This document shows positions 15,807 to 24,585 of a stretch of DNA of 64,000 nucleotides, piece by piece. A model generated the notes under the pieces. It searched no databases. It was given only the letters and a program-made list of their open reading frames with translations, and had not been told where the DNA came from. A program made the position numbers and the translations under genes. The stretch is from a bacterium. GTDB lineage: Bacteria > Armatimonadota > UBA5829. Numbering within the stretch: the first letter of the stretch is position 1; the number at the start of each line of letters is the position of its first letter. Where the stretch lies: positions 50,675 to 114,674 of the forward strand of contig JAJFUS010000043.1 in assembly GCA_021372295.1 (NCBI GenBank), given 5' to 3'.

Positions 15807-17430
15807 CCGAAAGAATCACGAGAATGCCTGCAGCAAAATACGCTCAATGCGAAGAGGCAGCATGCTCGTTATTACTATAACGGCGATGTTCCTTATCACG
15901 ACTCTCGCCGTAGCGGTATTGAGCATTACAACATCCGCGCTCTATAATAACAGCCGCCAGCAGTTTCGCGCCGAAGCGCTGAATATCGCCGAGTCGGGCG
16001 CGGAAGTCGCGGCTCTGTGGCTCAAAGACCAGACAATTCTTCCCTCAGATGAAACCGTAAAGGGCCCAATTGCGCTGAATGACGGGACATACACGGCGAC
16101 CATCACTCCCGACGAGGACAACGACAGCGAATATCTAAAGACATTCATCATCACATCAGTCGGTAACTATCATGGTGTTTCAAAAACGGTGGAGATAGTC
16201 ATTAAGCAGTCGTCATTCGGAAAGTTCGCGTATTTCACCGACAGCGAGGTTTCCAGCGTCACTGGCGGAACAATCTGGTGGAGAACAGGCGAGTCGGTTG
16301 ACGGCCCCGTCCACAGCAACTGTACTAATAACTCCAATTTCAGCATCAACTGGACATCATCCGCCACCAGCCCCATATTTAAGGGATCGGTGACTTCTGC
16401 CGGGTCTAAAATAAACTATTATAACAACATTAAGCCCACAACCGAGGCTCAGTTCAAGAAAATATTCCTTAACGGCAGCAAGGGATATACTTTGGGAGTG
16501 GATCGAATAAAATTGCCTGATTCCTCCGATGATCAAAAGATAGCCGCATGGGGTGGAGAGACCTGTTTTCCCACCACTGATGGAGTTTATATGAGCGGCG
16601 CAGCCGACAGCGGGATATATATCGAGGGCAACGCGACTATTGTGCTATCTTTAGACTGCTCTGGAAATCAGGTCATTACCGTTGTGCAAACCTCATCATC
16701 CTATTCGGGTGGCAAGACAACCACAGTGACAAAAACAAACATTGTCACGCAGGATCGGTCTGCCCAAACAACAGCTATGACTTCAACTATACGAACCAAG
16801 GTCACTTCCGGTTATACGGTAATCAGTGATAACACCGTCGACGGCGGCAGCAGTAGTATGGCTCAACTGACAAACGGCGTGATCTATTGCTCGGGCAATA
16901 TTACATCTCTGAGCGGCACAGTCGCAGACAATCTGGTCTCAGACGGTGAAATTGTAACCCGATCACAGTTGACTATCGCTACCGATGTAAACGAAGGCAA
17001 AGACATAACGATAACCAACAACATAAAATATAACACAAAGCCTAACAAAACTCTGGCAGATAATGCAGCAGTTAACCTTGCCGCAGGAACCCTGGGGCTG
17101 GTAGCGCGCGACATCACAATAAGTTCCACCGCTCCATCAAGCCTTGAAATCGACGCCGTAATGATGGCGGGCGGAGAAAACACGTCCGACGGAAGTTTCT
17201 CGGTCGCCAATTATGACACAAAGAAACCTACCGGCACACTCACCGTACTGGGCGGAATCATACAGAAAGCAAGAGGGGCGGTAGGCACGTTCAACTCGTC
17301 CACCGGAACTACAAGTACCGGCTATGCCAAGAATTACAGCTACGATCCCCGCCTCGCGAAGCAGCCTCCGCCATATTATCCCACAACCGGCACGTACGAC
17401 AGGCTCTCATGGCGGGTGCTTCCCGACTAA
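15796..17430 (+). CDS. PilX-like membrane-anchored protein with DUF4900-type beta domain
   Basis: A 544-residue protein. It starts with a basic segment and a hydrophobic helix (about residues 22-46) resembling PilX N-termini; the RRGSMLVITIT pattern replaces the usual GFTLIE. The body is Ser/Thr/Gly-rich and repetitive, likely all-beta, with YFTDSE...GGTIWWRTGESVDGP near residues 148-170, matching DUF4900-type proteins found with pilus genes. It is exported and probably part of, or attached to, the pseudopilus. It overlaps the PilW-like gene. The role is unknown beyond association with the pilus-like system. Confidence 0.75.
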   Translation: MKISRKNHENACSKIRSMRRGSMLVITITAMFLITTLAVAVLSITTSALYNNSRQQFRAEALNIAESGAEVAALWLKDQTILPSDETVKGPIALNDGTYTATITPDEDNDSEYLKTFIITSVGNYHGVSKTVEIVIKQSSFGKFAYFTDSEVSSVTGGTIWWRTGESVDGPVHSNCTNNSNFSINWTSSATSPIFKGSVTSAGSKINYYNNIKPTTEAQFKKIFLNGSKGYTLGVDRIKLPDSSDDQKIAAWGGETCFPTTDGVYMSGAADSGIYIEGNATIVLSLDCSGNQVITVVQTSSSYSGGKTTTVTKTNIVTQDRSAQTTAMTSTIRTKVTSGYTVISDNTVDGGSSSMAQLTNGVIYCSGNITSLSGTVADNLVSDGEIVTRSQLTIATDVNEGKDITITNNIKYNTKPNKTLADNAAVNLAAGTLGLVARDITISSTAPSSLEIDAVMMAGGENTSDGSFSVANYDTKKPTGTLTVLGGIIQKARGAVGTFNSSTGTTSTGYAKNYSYDPRLAKQPPPYYPTTGTYDRLSWRVLPD

Positions 17431-17455
17431 GATCGCTCTTGTATGGTGGTCAGTC

Positions 17456-18904
17456 CTAATGCGGGCTGGCCGCCGTGTCAAAGTCGAAGTCGGGTGTGCG
17501 TTCATTCGTGTGACACGACCTGCAAGTTTCTTCCCCTACCGCGCCGTAGTCGGATGTCGGAGATTCACAGTGCTTCAGCCCTGGACCATGGCAGGCTTCA
17601 CACTGTACATTCACCAGTTCGGGAGTTTCTTTTTTATTTGTGAACCCATTGCGCGCGTTCGCGCCTGTAACATGGCAGGCCACGCATTCAGGATCGAACC
17701 CCTGATTCGTCTTGTCAAGAGTGAACATGGCGCGAGCGTGTCTTGTTTTTGACCAGTTGTCGTGTAGGTCCGAGTGGCATTCCTTACACTTGCCGTCGCC
17801 TGCAAACGGACTCTTTCGCAGACGGGTACGGATATTATCCACACTTACGCCACGCTTCACAAGGAGAGTCTCCATCTCGCTGCGCATATTTTTTGACTGG
17901 TCGAGCACCGCCGCGGTGACCTTATTGTTGTATTCATCGTAGACCTTTACCATTGCCGGATCTTCATTGTACCTGCGATCCAGATAGAAGAGTCTATGCG
18001 TTGCATTCTTGATCTTGCCCGATGAAGAAAGCGCCAGATCGATTCGTCCCAGACTCCAGTTGGTTGCGGTTCCGCCCTTAATTATATATGTATCGTCCTT
18101 TTTATCGACTGTGGCGTTGACTTCGTTTGTCGATTTGTCCGGAAAGAGAAAATCCCGCCCCATAATGTGCGTGCATAGTACGAGATCTACACCTTTTACG
18201 GCCGCAAATCGACCGGCGGTATCCGGCATGCCGTGGTAGACCACCACCACCAGGTCGGATTTCGCTCGAACTTTCGGCATCAGGGACTTGAGTTTTGCGA
18301 CCGGGTCAGTCACTAGCAATTCGATGCCCCGCCTTTTCATCTCCTGGGTAATGGCGTCGTTAAGAAGTCCAATGACCCCCACCCTGAGGTTTCTTTTCGT
18401 TTTTAGTATCACGTAAGGAACAAAACCCTGCTGCGTGCCGCACAGACTCGGAATATTGGCGCATAAAACCGGTACGGACTTAGGGTCGAAATAGTCGAGA
18501 TAATGAACGCCGCCCTTGCCCAGTTCATATTCTCCGGGAACCATCGCAGCATAACCAAGAAGTGTAAGCGCACTCGACGTAACCTCTGCTTTTAGCTTTG
18601 CCTGGAAGTCGTCTCCTGCAGTGGCATCTCCGCCCTCCAGAAGGAGGACGTCCTTATTACTTTTACGGATCGACTTGAGCAAAGTGAGTTCACGGCCATA
18701 GCCGCCAAATTGAAACTTTGTGCAATTGCACGCCCTGATCTGCCCGCGCGCGCAGGATGTGTATAGCAAGACTAGCGACGAAGATTTCGACGACTTCGCC
18801 GTGGACTTCTTGCCTGCGGAAATCGGTTTAGACTTTGGAGCCTTTGCGGAAGGCGATGCCATCGCAAGCGTCAACACAGCCATCAGAAGAGCTAATAGTT
18901 TCAT
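17456..18904 (-). CDS. Secreted phosphoesterase-like tetraheme cytochrome
   Basis: A 482-residue exported protein (signal peptide about 1-22). Residues 45-350 look like the UshA/5'-nucleotidase metallophosphoesterase fold: GGYGRE, LLEGGD, then later VVVYHG and CTHIMG. The usual D-x-H metal site at the start is replaced by a Cys-rich SCARGQIRACNC segment, and the NH[DE] motif reads GEYE, so phosphatase activity may be lost. The last 110 residues carry four CxxCH heme sites (starting near 373, 407, 435, 461), as in cytochrome c554-like domains. It may bind a substrate and transfer electrons outside the cytoplasmic membrane. It heads a group of three secreted minus-strand genes. Confidence 0.8.
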   Translation of the reverse strand: MKLLALLMAVLTLAMASPSAKAPKSKPISAGKKSTAKSSKSSSLVLLYTSCARGQIRACNCTKFQFGGYGRELTLLKSIRKSNKDVLLLEGGDATAGDDFQAKLKAEVTSSALTLLGYAAMVPGEYELGKGGVHYLDYFDPKSVPVLCANIPSLCGTQQGFVPYVILKTKRNLRVGVIGLLNDAITQEMKRRGIELLVTDPVAKLKSLMPKVRAKSDLVVVVYHGMPDTAGRFAAVKGVDLVLCTHIMGRDFLFPDKSTNEVNATVDKKDDTYIIKGGTATNWSLGRIDLALSSSGKIKNATHRLFYLDRRYNEDPAMVKVYDEYNNKVTAAVLDQSKNMRSEMETLLVKRGVSVDNIRTRLRKSPFAGDGKCKECHSDLHDNWSKTRHARAMFTLDKTNQGFDPECVACHVTGANARNGFTNKKETPELVNVQCEACHGPGLKHCESPTSDYGAVGEETCRSCHTNERTPDFDFDTAASPH

Positions 18905-19019
18905 TCAATTGCCCCTTCACCATACCAATTTGTCTCAGCTCGTTTTTTGCAAACTCAAGCCGACGCAATATTGGCAGTCATGCCGCGCGCCGGCTCGAGT
19001 TTACTCAGAGTATCAAGGT

Positions 19020-19679
19020 TTAACTCGATATTTTCTTTTGCTTGTTGGTCTTAGCTTCGCTGGTCAAGCGCTTGGACGGCATCGGTCTGACCGCATACCC
19101 TTTTGGAAGCTCGAAAAGTGAGTCAGACACTTTTCCGCCGACTTCGTATTTGGTATATGTCGCGGTGATTGTGTCAGCCTTGGCTCTCTTGCCTTTCATG
19201 AGCAGTTGCATGGGCTTTCCAGACTTATTTCCGATCCAAATCCTGCAAGTGCGCTTGGTTATGGAATCCATAAAATCGTAGATGGTGCATTTCTGCATAC
19301 CTATGATTTCCGTTCCGCTTTTTTCTGCTTTTACCGTTTTCAGGAAGACCTTGATTGAACCTGTTGGTCCGGGGAAGACTGCCTTGGGATTGCCGCGCAG
19401 CGAACCTTCCGGATACTTTGCGGCAATCTTGTTCCAAGGATGAACTAGAAACGTGCCATGTGCATTTTTAATTACGCACATGGGAAGTCTCTGGGTTTTT
19501 CCCTCCCAGCGCATGTTGTTGCCCTTGATCCACATCTTCCTGACACCGGAATTACCGAATGCCGCGGAATGAAGCTTGACCTCGTAATGCACTGTCGGCG
19601 GCACCGGCGCTTTCGCCCCGGAAGCCATGCCTAATGAGAGAGCGGCGCATAATAGGAGAAGACCAATTTTTGTTTTCAA
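19020..19679 (-). CDS. Secreted LolA-like/outer-membrane-lipoprotein-sorting-like protein
   Basis: A 219-residue protein with a clear signal peptide (about 1-22, ending SGA-KA). The pattern of beta strands (MWIKGNNMRWEGK, a TYTKYEVGG strand, and SLFELPKGYAV near the end) is that of LolA/DUF4412-like proteins that sit in the periplasm and bind a lipid or acyl group. I call the fold, not the ligand. It lies between the tetraheme protein and a Cys-rich secreted protein, all on the same strand with 100-170 base gaps, so they may or may not share a transcript. Confidence 0.6.
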   Translation of the reverse strand: MKTKIGLLLLCAALSLGMASGAKAPVPPTVHYEVKLHSAAFGNSGVRKMWIKGNNMRWEGKTQRLPMCVIKNAHGTFLVHPWNKIAAKYPEGSLRGNPKAVFPGPTGSIKVFLKTVKAEKSGTEIIGMQKCTIYDFMDSITKRTCRIWIGNKSGKPMQLLMKGKRAKADTITATYTKYEVGGKVSDSLFELPKGYAVRPMPSKRLTSEAKTNKQKKISS

Positions 19680-19799
19680 TTCGTTCCTCCAGTCTATTTT
19701 CGACCTGGTATGGATATGCGTTGTTTCCTCGAGCCCCTTTGGTGTTAAGCTCTGAATTCTGCAGTCCAGAAGATTAGTTTTTGAATTGTGTATTTTGTA

Positions 19800-19821
19800 G
19801 GGAGCCGCCAGGGCGGCTCCC
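19800..19821 (-). terminator. Strong hairpin after the Cys-rich secreted gene
   Basis: GGGAGCCGCC and GGCGGCTCCC form a perfect ten-pair stem with a two-base loop. It lacks a long T-tract on the minus strand, so termination strength is uncertain. Confidence 0.55.
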
Positions 19822-19847
19822 TGAGTTGCATAGAGTCCAGTCCGGCA

Positions 19848-20753
19848 TTACTTGCTGGGCTGACCGATGCCTGTGGTGGCCAAAATGTACTCCACATCGC
19901 AGAGAATCTTGCAGCACGCAGGATTCTCTTCGGTATTAGCAATACCAGTGCCTGTGCCGGTCTGAATCGGAGTAGCTGGAGAATCATAAATACATGCATC
20001 CATGACTTCCAACTCGAAGTTCGACAGAGCTTCTGCCGCGGCAGCCATGTCGGTTGCATTATAGGCCGTAATGGCCTCTTCGACCAATCCGATGAGCGTT
20101 TCATAAAGTGGCTCGTCAGAAATCAGAGGCACTTCATCTTTGCCGAAAGGCAGCTCATGGAACAACTGGAGCAAGAGAAGAAGGCTGTCGAGGTCGGCAT
20201 CCACATGCCATTCCCACACTTCGGAATGGACCCATGCAGCCGGGTTCGGACCTGCGCCGTCATCGTCCCATGCAATTGGGGTTCCATAGAGAATAGTGAG
20301 AGTGTAAGTTGTGGACGGGCACTCATACATGAGCGGCCACCAGAGTCTAATGTTGGCAGTTCCCTGCTGGGTCACTTTGTGCGCCGGGAAAACATCGGCA
20401 CACTGCACGATTTCAGGTGTCTGCTTTACAAACGTCGTGTTTTTGATCGTGTAAGAGATAGCCGGGCTTTCCTGGGCGGCAGCTATGTAGTTCGGCCAAG
20501 TGGGTCCGCCGGGAACGATCGCCAAAATGCCGGGGCATGCTGTGCATACAGGATCGCCCACGAAGGGATCCGCCACAGTCAGATAGCCCAGAAATTCGCG
20601 GCACACTTCGTCTTCCTCATCAGCCTCAGGACACGGGCAGACCTGCTGGATCTCAAAGAAATGTTCCAGCGAGCTGCTTGTGATTCTACCGGCCAGTGAA
20701 GGCACGGCACACAGCAGAGTAATAGCCAGGACCAGAATTATAATCCTTTGCAT
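19848..20753 (-). CDS. Cys-rich secreted protein of unknown function
   Basis: A 301-residue protein with a signal peptide (about 1-21, cut after SLA-G). The mature part has about eleven Cys (CPCP, CTAC, CC, and single ones), many Trp and Tyr, and acidic stretches, which suggests a disulfide-stabilised exported domain. I recognise no family. ATG 20753 has AAAGGAGG eight bases upstream and the gene ends just before a strong hairpin. Codon use and composition match its neighbours. It could be a surface or pseudopilus-associated protein given the nearby pilin operon, but nothing in the sequence proves that. Confidence 0.7.
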   Translation of the reverse strand: MQRIIILVLAITLLCAVPSLAGRITSSSLEHFFEIQQVCPCPEADEEDEVCREFLGYLTVADPFVGDPVCTACPGILAIVPGGPTWPNYIAAAQESPAISYTIKNTTFVKQTPEIVQCADVFPAHKVTQQGTANIRLWWPLMYECPSTTYTLTILYGTPIAWDDDGAGPNPAAWVHSEVWEWHVDADLDSLLLLLQLFHELPFGKDEVPLISDEPLYETLIGLVEEAITAYNATDMAAAAEALSNFELEVMDACIYDSPATPIQTGTGTGIANTEENPACCKILCDVEYILATTGIGQPSK

Positions 20754-21034
20754 CGTATAGCCTCCTTTGAGGTAAACAGAGATTTTTACTGAGCCGCCTA
20801 TTTACTACACACAAACGATTCCCTATGCGCCAGCGGCATTTTTGCGCAATTTCGGGTTCGTTTTCGCCAGGCCGAACTTACTTGTCCGAACCAGCGGTTT
20901 TCCCATCCCCTTATAGGACAGGTTGTCAGCTATCTCCGGCGATATACACCACCTCCTTTGGGGTGCTTTACATTTTTCTCAAGCTTGCGTGCTTTGAGAA
21001 AGAGTGAGATAGCTTTAACGGCCTGTACACTGGC

Positions 21035-21063
21035 TTGACACTTGGTCAAAATCAAACTACAAT
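21035..21063 (+). promoter_or_regulatory. Consensus sigma-70 type promoter in a non-coding region
   Basis: A perfect TTGACA, a 17-base spacer and TACAAT. Transcription would start near 21070 and read into the hairpin region; the first solid gene downstream begins at 21536, behind its own sigma-54-type promoter. Confidence 0.75.
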
Positions 21064-21069
21064 GCCTGT

Positions 21070-21210
21070 GGTCGACAAAGCGATCCCTACCCATGACCGT
21101 TTTTGGAGGCCGTGGCTGAGAAGACACCAACTTCTCAGCCATTCTCACACTTGACAGGTACGCGCGGCGTTCCCAAGCTGCTGAAAACTCCCTGCAGCTT
21201 CCTGTCAGGT
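21070..21210 (+). ncRNA. Candidate structured RNA of unknown class
   Basis: Just downstream of a consensus promoter are a perfect 11-pair hairpin (TGGCTGAGAAG, 21113-21123, with CTTCTCAGCCA, 21131-21141) and a two-part stem in which TGACAGG (21152-21158) pairs with CCTGTCA (21201-21207) around an inner AAGCTGC/GCAGCTT stem (21175-21181, 21194-21200). No T-tract terminator is evident, so ends are guesses. It matches no riboswitch I know. Confidence 0.35.
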
Positions 21211-21445
21211 TATCGAGCCTGCCAGGATTATGAGAAACCGAACCTACGCTCATTGATTGTAACTGTAGCGGATCACGTTTGCCCGCTCCATTTACCAGCC
21301 CAGGCAAAATACCCAGCGGCCGCATAGTTTCAAACCTGTCGCACGAAAAACTACATCAGTTTGTCACTGGCTCTACAATAACCCAACATCATCTCGGCTG
21401 TAACACAACACGATTATGCAATATGCAGCTCGTCTATATACAATT

Positions 21446-21474
21446 AGTCACAGGTCTGTGGCGTATCTGTGACT
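21446..21474 (+). promoter_or_regulatory. 8-base inverted repeat next to the sigma-54-type promoter
   Basis: AGTCACAG (21446-21453) and CTGTGACT (21467-21474), 13 bases apart, end four bases before the -24 element. It could be an operator for a dimeric regulator; enhancer-binding activators usually bind further upstream. Confidence 0.4.
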
Positions 21475-21477
21475 ATG

Positions 21478-21493
21478 TGGCACGATTCTTGCA
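21478..21493 (+). promoter_or_regulatory. Sigma-54 (-24/-12) type promoter of the PEP-CTERM beta-propeller gene
   Basis: TGGCACG, four bases, TTGCA: same exact consensus as at 2642. Expected start of transcription is near 21505, about 30 bases before the ATG. In some PEP-CTERM organisms, sigma-54 and a dedicated PrsK/PrsR pair control such genes (known biology), which fits. Confidence 0.75.
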
Positions 21494-21535
21494 GTGATGA
21501 AAAGCAAGTAATGTCGATCAAGGGTAGGGATCAAC

Positions 21536-22780
21536 ATGCAAATATCTAGTATCCTAACACGAGGCTTCGTCTGCGTGACGATTGCCATTCTTGCGCTTGC
21601 AGGTCAAGCGCGTTGTTCCGAGCCGTTCACTCAGTACAGAGGCGACGCATTGCGCACTGGGCAAGCGGGATATTACGCCACGTACGCGCCGTCGATCGAG
21701 TGGCAGTATTCAACTTCGATCACATGCAGCGCGTCTCCAATAATCGGATCTGACGGCACCGCCTATTTTGGCGGATATGACAAGCGAATGCACGCCGTCA
21801 GCTCTAATGGAACTCTCGCGTGGCAGTCTTCCAAATGCAGTTCGTCCATCGTCGGCAGCGCGGCGGTTTCCAAGAGCGGGGTCGTTTACTTTTCCACGCT
21901 TGCCGGAACCATATACGCCCTCAATTCAGATGGAACGTCGCACTGGTCTTCTCCATGCAGTATTGCAGGTGCGGGATTTGCGGGGTCAGGTCTGATTGGT
22001 AATGATGGAACGCTCTATTTCGGTGGCGACAACAACTCCGTTTATGCTGTAAACTCTAATGGCACTGTAAAATGGAGCTACAGCACCGGAGGCGAAATCA
22101 GTCGAGCACTTTCCATGTCGGCGGACCAATCCGCAATATATGTGCCGTCGCAGGATGGGCGAATACACGCCGTATCATCAGATGGAACGTTTCTGTGGAA
22201 ATCGTCGGTGATAAACCCGAGCAACAACTGCGCGGTAGGCGGGGATGGAACGATCTACGTCGGAACCACATCAGGCACACTTGTGGCGCTGTCTTCTGAC
22301 GGCGCAGTCAAATGGACATACAAAACCCTGGGTACGACGATCGCCGCATCGGTGGCGATAGGTCTTGACGGCACAATTTTCGTTGCCGGTCAGGATTCAT
22401 GCCTGTATGCAATAGGAACAGACGGCAAGCGCAAATGGTATTACAGAAGCACGGCAGCCTTATATTCAGCGCCGACAATCGACGCCTCCGGGACAGTGAT
22501 TTTCGGCACATATTCGGGCGCTCTTGTGGCTCTAGATCCTGATGATGGCTCTGTATCCTGGAGCAAATCCATTGGATCGACAATCTACACTTCGCCGACA
22601 ATCGGCAGTGACGGCAGCATTTTCGTGATGGACTCCACCGGGCAGTTGTCCAAGCTATCAGGCCCGGTAGATGTTCCAGCAACGCCGGAAACGCCGGAAC
22701 CGTCGGGGTTTGTGTGCCTTGCGGCAGCTTTAACGACAAGCTTAGCGGGATTACGACTTAAAGCTCGACGTAGAAACTGA
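21536..22780 (+). CDS. PEP-CTERM secreted beta-propeller (PQQ-like repeats)
   Basis: A 414-residue protein. After the signal peptide (about 1-27) come eight or so repeats of about 40 residues, each with a GxDGTxYxG-type turn followed by hydrophobic and Trp residues (KWSY, KWTY, SWSK). This is the PQQ-like/quinoprotein propeller pattern, here probably non-enzymatic. The C-terminus is PEP, a hydrophobic helix and a basic RRRN tail: a PEP-CTERM sorting signal read by an exosortase that cuts it and fixes the protein at the surface or in the matrix. No exosortase is in this window. A GGTAGGGA site precedes ATG 21536. Confidence 0.85.
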   Translation: MQISSILTRGFVCVTIAILALAGQARCSEPFTQYRGDALRTGQAGYYATYAPSIEWQYSTSITCSASPIIGSDGTAYFGGYDKRMHAVSSNGTLAWQSSKCSSSIVGSAAVSKSGVVYFSTLAGTIYALNSDGTSHWSSPCSIAGAGFAGSGLIGNDGTLYFGGDNNSVYAVNSNGTVKWSYSTGGEISRALSMSADQSAIYVPSQDGRIHAVSSDGTFLWKSSVINPSNNCAVGGDGTIYVGTTSGTLVALSSDGAVKWTYKTLGTTIAASVAIGLDGTIFVAGQDSCLYAIGTDGKRKWYYRSTAALYSAPTIDASGTVIFGTYSGALVALDPDDGSVSWSKSIGSTIYTSPTIGSDGSIFVMDSTGQLSKLSGPVDVPATPETPEPSGFVCLAAALTTSLAGLRLKARRRN

Positions 22781-22788
22781 CTGAGGGC

Positions 22789-23547
22789 TCATATCTTGAT
22801 CTTGAGCCCGTCGTAAGCAAGCTGCACATCGGGCGGAAGAGCACGGTTTGTGTGATCGTGATCGAGCTTATGGGCGATGTGAGTAAAAAACACGTGTCTC
22901 GGCTGTAGTTTCTCAACAACGGCCAGCGCCTGGCTCACGCAGAAATGCGTCGCGTGAGGCTCGTGACGAATGACTCCTAAAACCAGTGTGTCCAAATCCC
23001 GCAGTAGTTCTTCAGACGGCTGCGGGATTTGGCTGCAATCAGTAATATACGCAAAGTCGCCAATCCGATACCCGAAGATGTGCATACGTCCATGAAGTAT
23101 CGGAATCGGCGTCACGCCTACGCCACATGCCTCGAATGGCCCATCGACTTGGACAAGCTCAAGCTGGGGCAGACCACCGCCGACCTGAGTCGCCGTGAAG
23201 ACATAGTCAAACGTATTGCGCATGCAATGCAGAGTCGCCTCCGAGCCGAAGCACGGCATGGACTTGCCAGAAAGATCATTGAAACGCCGGATGTCGTCCA
23301 AACCGAAGATATGATCGGCATGAGCGTGCGTAATCAGCACAGCGTCGATATGCCGCACGTCCTCTCGAAGAACCTGCATTCGCATTTCAGGGCCGGTGTC
23401 GATTATCAGGCTCACACCGTCGGTCTCAACCAGCACAGACGAACGCATGCGCTTATTTCTTGGGTCATTTGAAGTACAAACAGGACAATCGCAGCCGATC
23501 ATCGGGACGCCATGCGATGTCCCCGTTCCAAGGAATGTTACTTTCAT
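22789..23547 (-). CDS. MBL-fold metallo-hydrolase, PhnP-like
   Basis: A 252-residue beta-lactamase-fold hydrolase. GTGTSHGVPMIGCDCPVC at the N-terminus with paired Cys is characteristic of PhnP-like phosphodiesterases, and THAHADH is the dinuclear metal site; further His and Asp ligands follow (ILHGRMH, ITDCS, FFTHIAH). PhnP opens cyclic ribose phosphates in phosphonate breakdown, but many members are general phosphodiesterases, and no phosphonate genes are nearby. Its stop is a few bases from the end of the convergent beta-propeller gene. Substrate unknown. Confidence 0.82.
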   Translation of the reverse strand: MKVTFLGTGTSHGVPMIGCDCPVCTSNDPRNKRMRSSVLVETDGVSLIIDTGPEMRMQVLREDVRHIDAVLITHAHADHIFGLDDIRRFNDLSGKSMPCFGSEATLHCMRNTFDYVFTATQVGGGLPQLELVQVDGPFEACGVGVTPIPILHGRMHIFGYRIGDFAYITDCSQIPQPSEELLRDLDTLVLGVIRHEPHATHFCVSQALAVVEKLQPRHVFFTHIAHKLDHDHTNRALPPDVQLAYDGLKIKI

Positions 23548-23628
23548 AATATACGCCTAGCAAAACATGTGGGCACCCCCTACTGAGGGCTCTTCGCGTT
23601 TACGCAATTATATGTTATACTTTTACGA

Positions 23629-24585
23629 TTGACATTGGCAAGTGAGCAAACAAACAAAAACTGGCCGATCATCGCGATTGTCGGACCTACCGCTGTGGGT
23701 AAGACGGCTGTGGCGCTTGAATTGGCGGCGACAATTGGCGGGGAAATAGTTTCGGCAGATTCTATGGCTGTGTACAGTCACATGGACATCGGAACTGCCA
23801 AGCCGACCGCCGATGAGCAGTCGCGCGCCCGCTTTCACTTGATCGATGTCGCCGACCCGGCGAAGCCGTTCAGTGTAGGCGAGTTCCAGCAGTTGGCTCA
23901 GAGGGCCATCGACGATATTCTGAAACGCAACCCGCCGGCCATTGTCGTTGGAGGCAGTGGGCTTTACGTTCGGGCGGCAATTGACGGCCTGGACATGTCG
24001 ATGCCGGCGGATAATCAAGAATTTCGGGCAAGAATGGTTCAAGAAGCGCGTCTTTATGGGAATGAACAGGTGCATGCTCGCCTCGCGGCGATCGATCCCG
24101 TATCGGCTGGACGCGTTCATCCGAATAATTTAAAACGGGTAATTCGGGCGCTGGAAATATACGAGGAGACAGGAAAACGCGCATCCGAGCTTTTTGAAGC
24201 AGACGCAAAGCGTGAGCCTCGTTACCCAAACACTCGGTTTTTCGGTCTTACGATGGATCGAAAACAGCTCTATGAGCGTATTGAAGAACGTGTGGACGCA
24301 ATGATGGAAACAGGCCTTGTCCAGGAAGTATCGCGTTTGCTGGAGATGGACATCGACCCAAACAGCATCGCGATGCAGGGACTGGGTTACAAAGAAATAG
24401 TCGGCTATCTGCGGGGGGACATCGGCTTAGACGAGGTCGTGGAACTCCTCAAAAAGAACACCAGGCGGTTTGCCAAGCGGCAATACACATGGTTTCGCGC
24501 AGAGTCGCGATGTCAATGGATAGACGTTGGCGGACGAACTGCCGCAGAGGTGTCACTAATAATAAAGGAGTCTTTACTCAAATGA
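23629..24585 (+). CDS. miaA: tRNA dimethylallyltransferase MiaA
   Basis: MiaA transfers a dimethylallyl group to A37 of tRNAs reading UNN codons. The P-loop GPTAVGKT is at about residue 19, followed by [18 protein letters not shown], the DVADP region and [13 protein letters not shown]. The start is TTG 23629 or TTG 23635; neither has a ribosome site, and a TATACT hexamer (23616-23621) lies only seven bases before the first, so the message may be almost leaderless. The stop overlaps the hfq start (ATGA). The miaA-hfq order is widely conserved. Confidence 0.93.
   Translation: MTLASEQTNKNWPIIAIVGPTAVGKTAVALELAATIGGEIVSADSMAVYSHMDIGTAKPTADEQSRARFHLIDVADPAKPFSVGEFQQLAQRAIDDILKRNPPAIVVGGSGLYVRAAIDGLDMSMPADNQEFRARMVQEARLYGNEQVHARLAAIDPVSAGRVHPNNLKRVIRALEIYEETGKRASELFEADAKREPRYPNTRFFGLTMDRKQLYERIEERVDAMMETGLVQEVSRLLEMDIDPNSIAMQGLGYKEIVGYLRGDIGLDEVVELLKKNTRRFAKRQYTWFRAESRCQWIDVGGRTAAEVSLIIKESLLK

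Larger units (their letters stand above)
20754..21535. other. 782-base gap without a convincing gene; promoters and RNA-like hairpins
   Basis: The minus-strand frame at 20930-21325 looks non-coding. The plus strand holds an ideal sigma-70 promoter (21035), two hairpin groups (21113-21141, 21152-21207), an 8-base inverted repeat (21446-21474) and a sigma-54-type promoter (21478). The 20760-20960 part shows no clear element apart from the leader of the Cys-rich gene. Confidence 0.6.

Noticed and set aside
21105..21145. GGCTGAGAA resembling the TPP riboswitch start
   Set aside because: The following bases pair back as a simple hairpin and the second conserved half of the thi-box is absent.
20930..21325. 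131-codon minus-strand frame in the long gap
   Set aside because: It crosses both hairpin groups and the sigma-70 promoter, has no ribosome site and looks non-coding.
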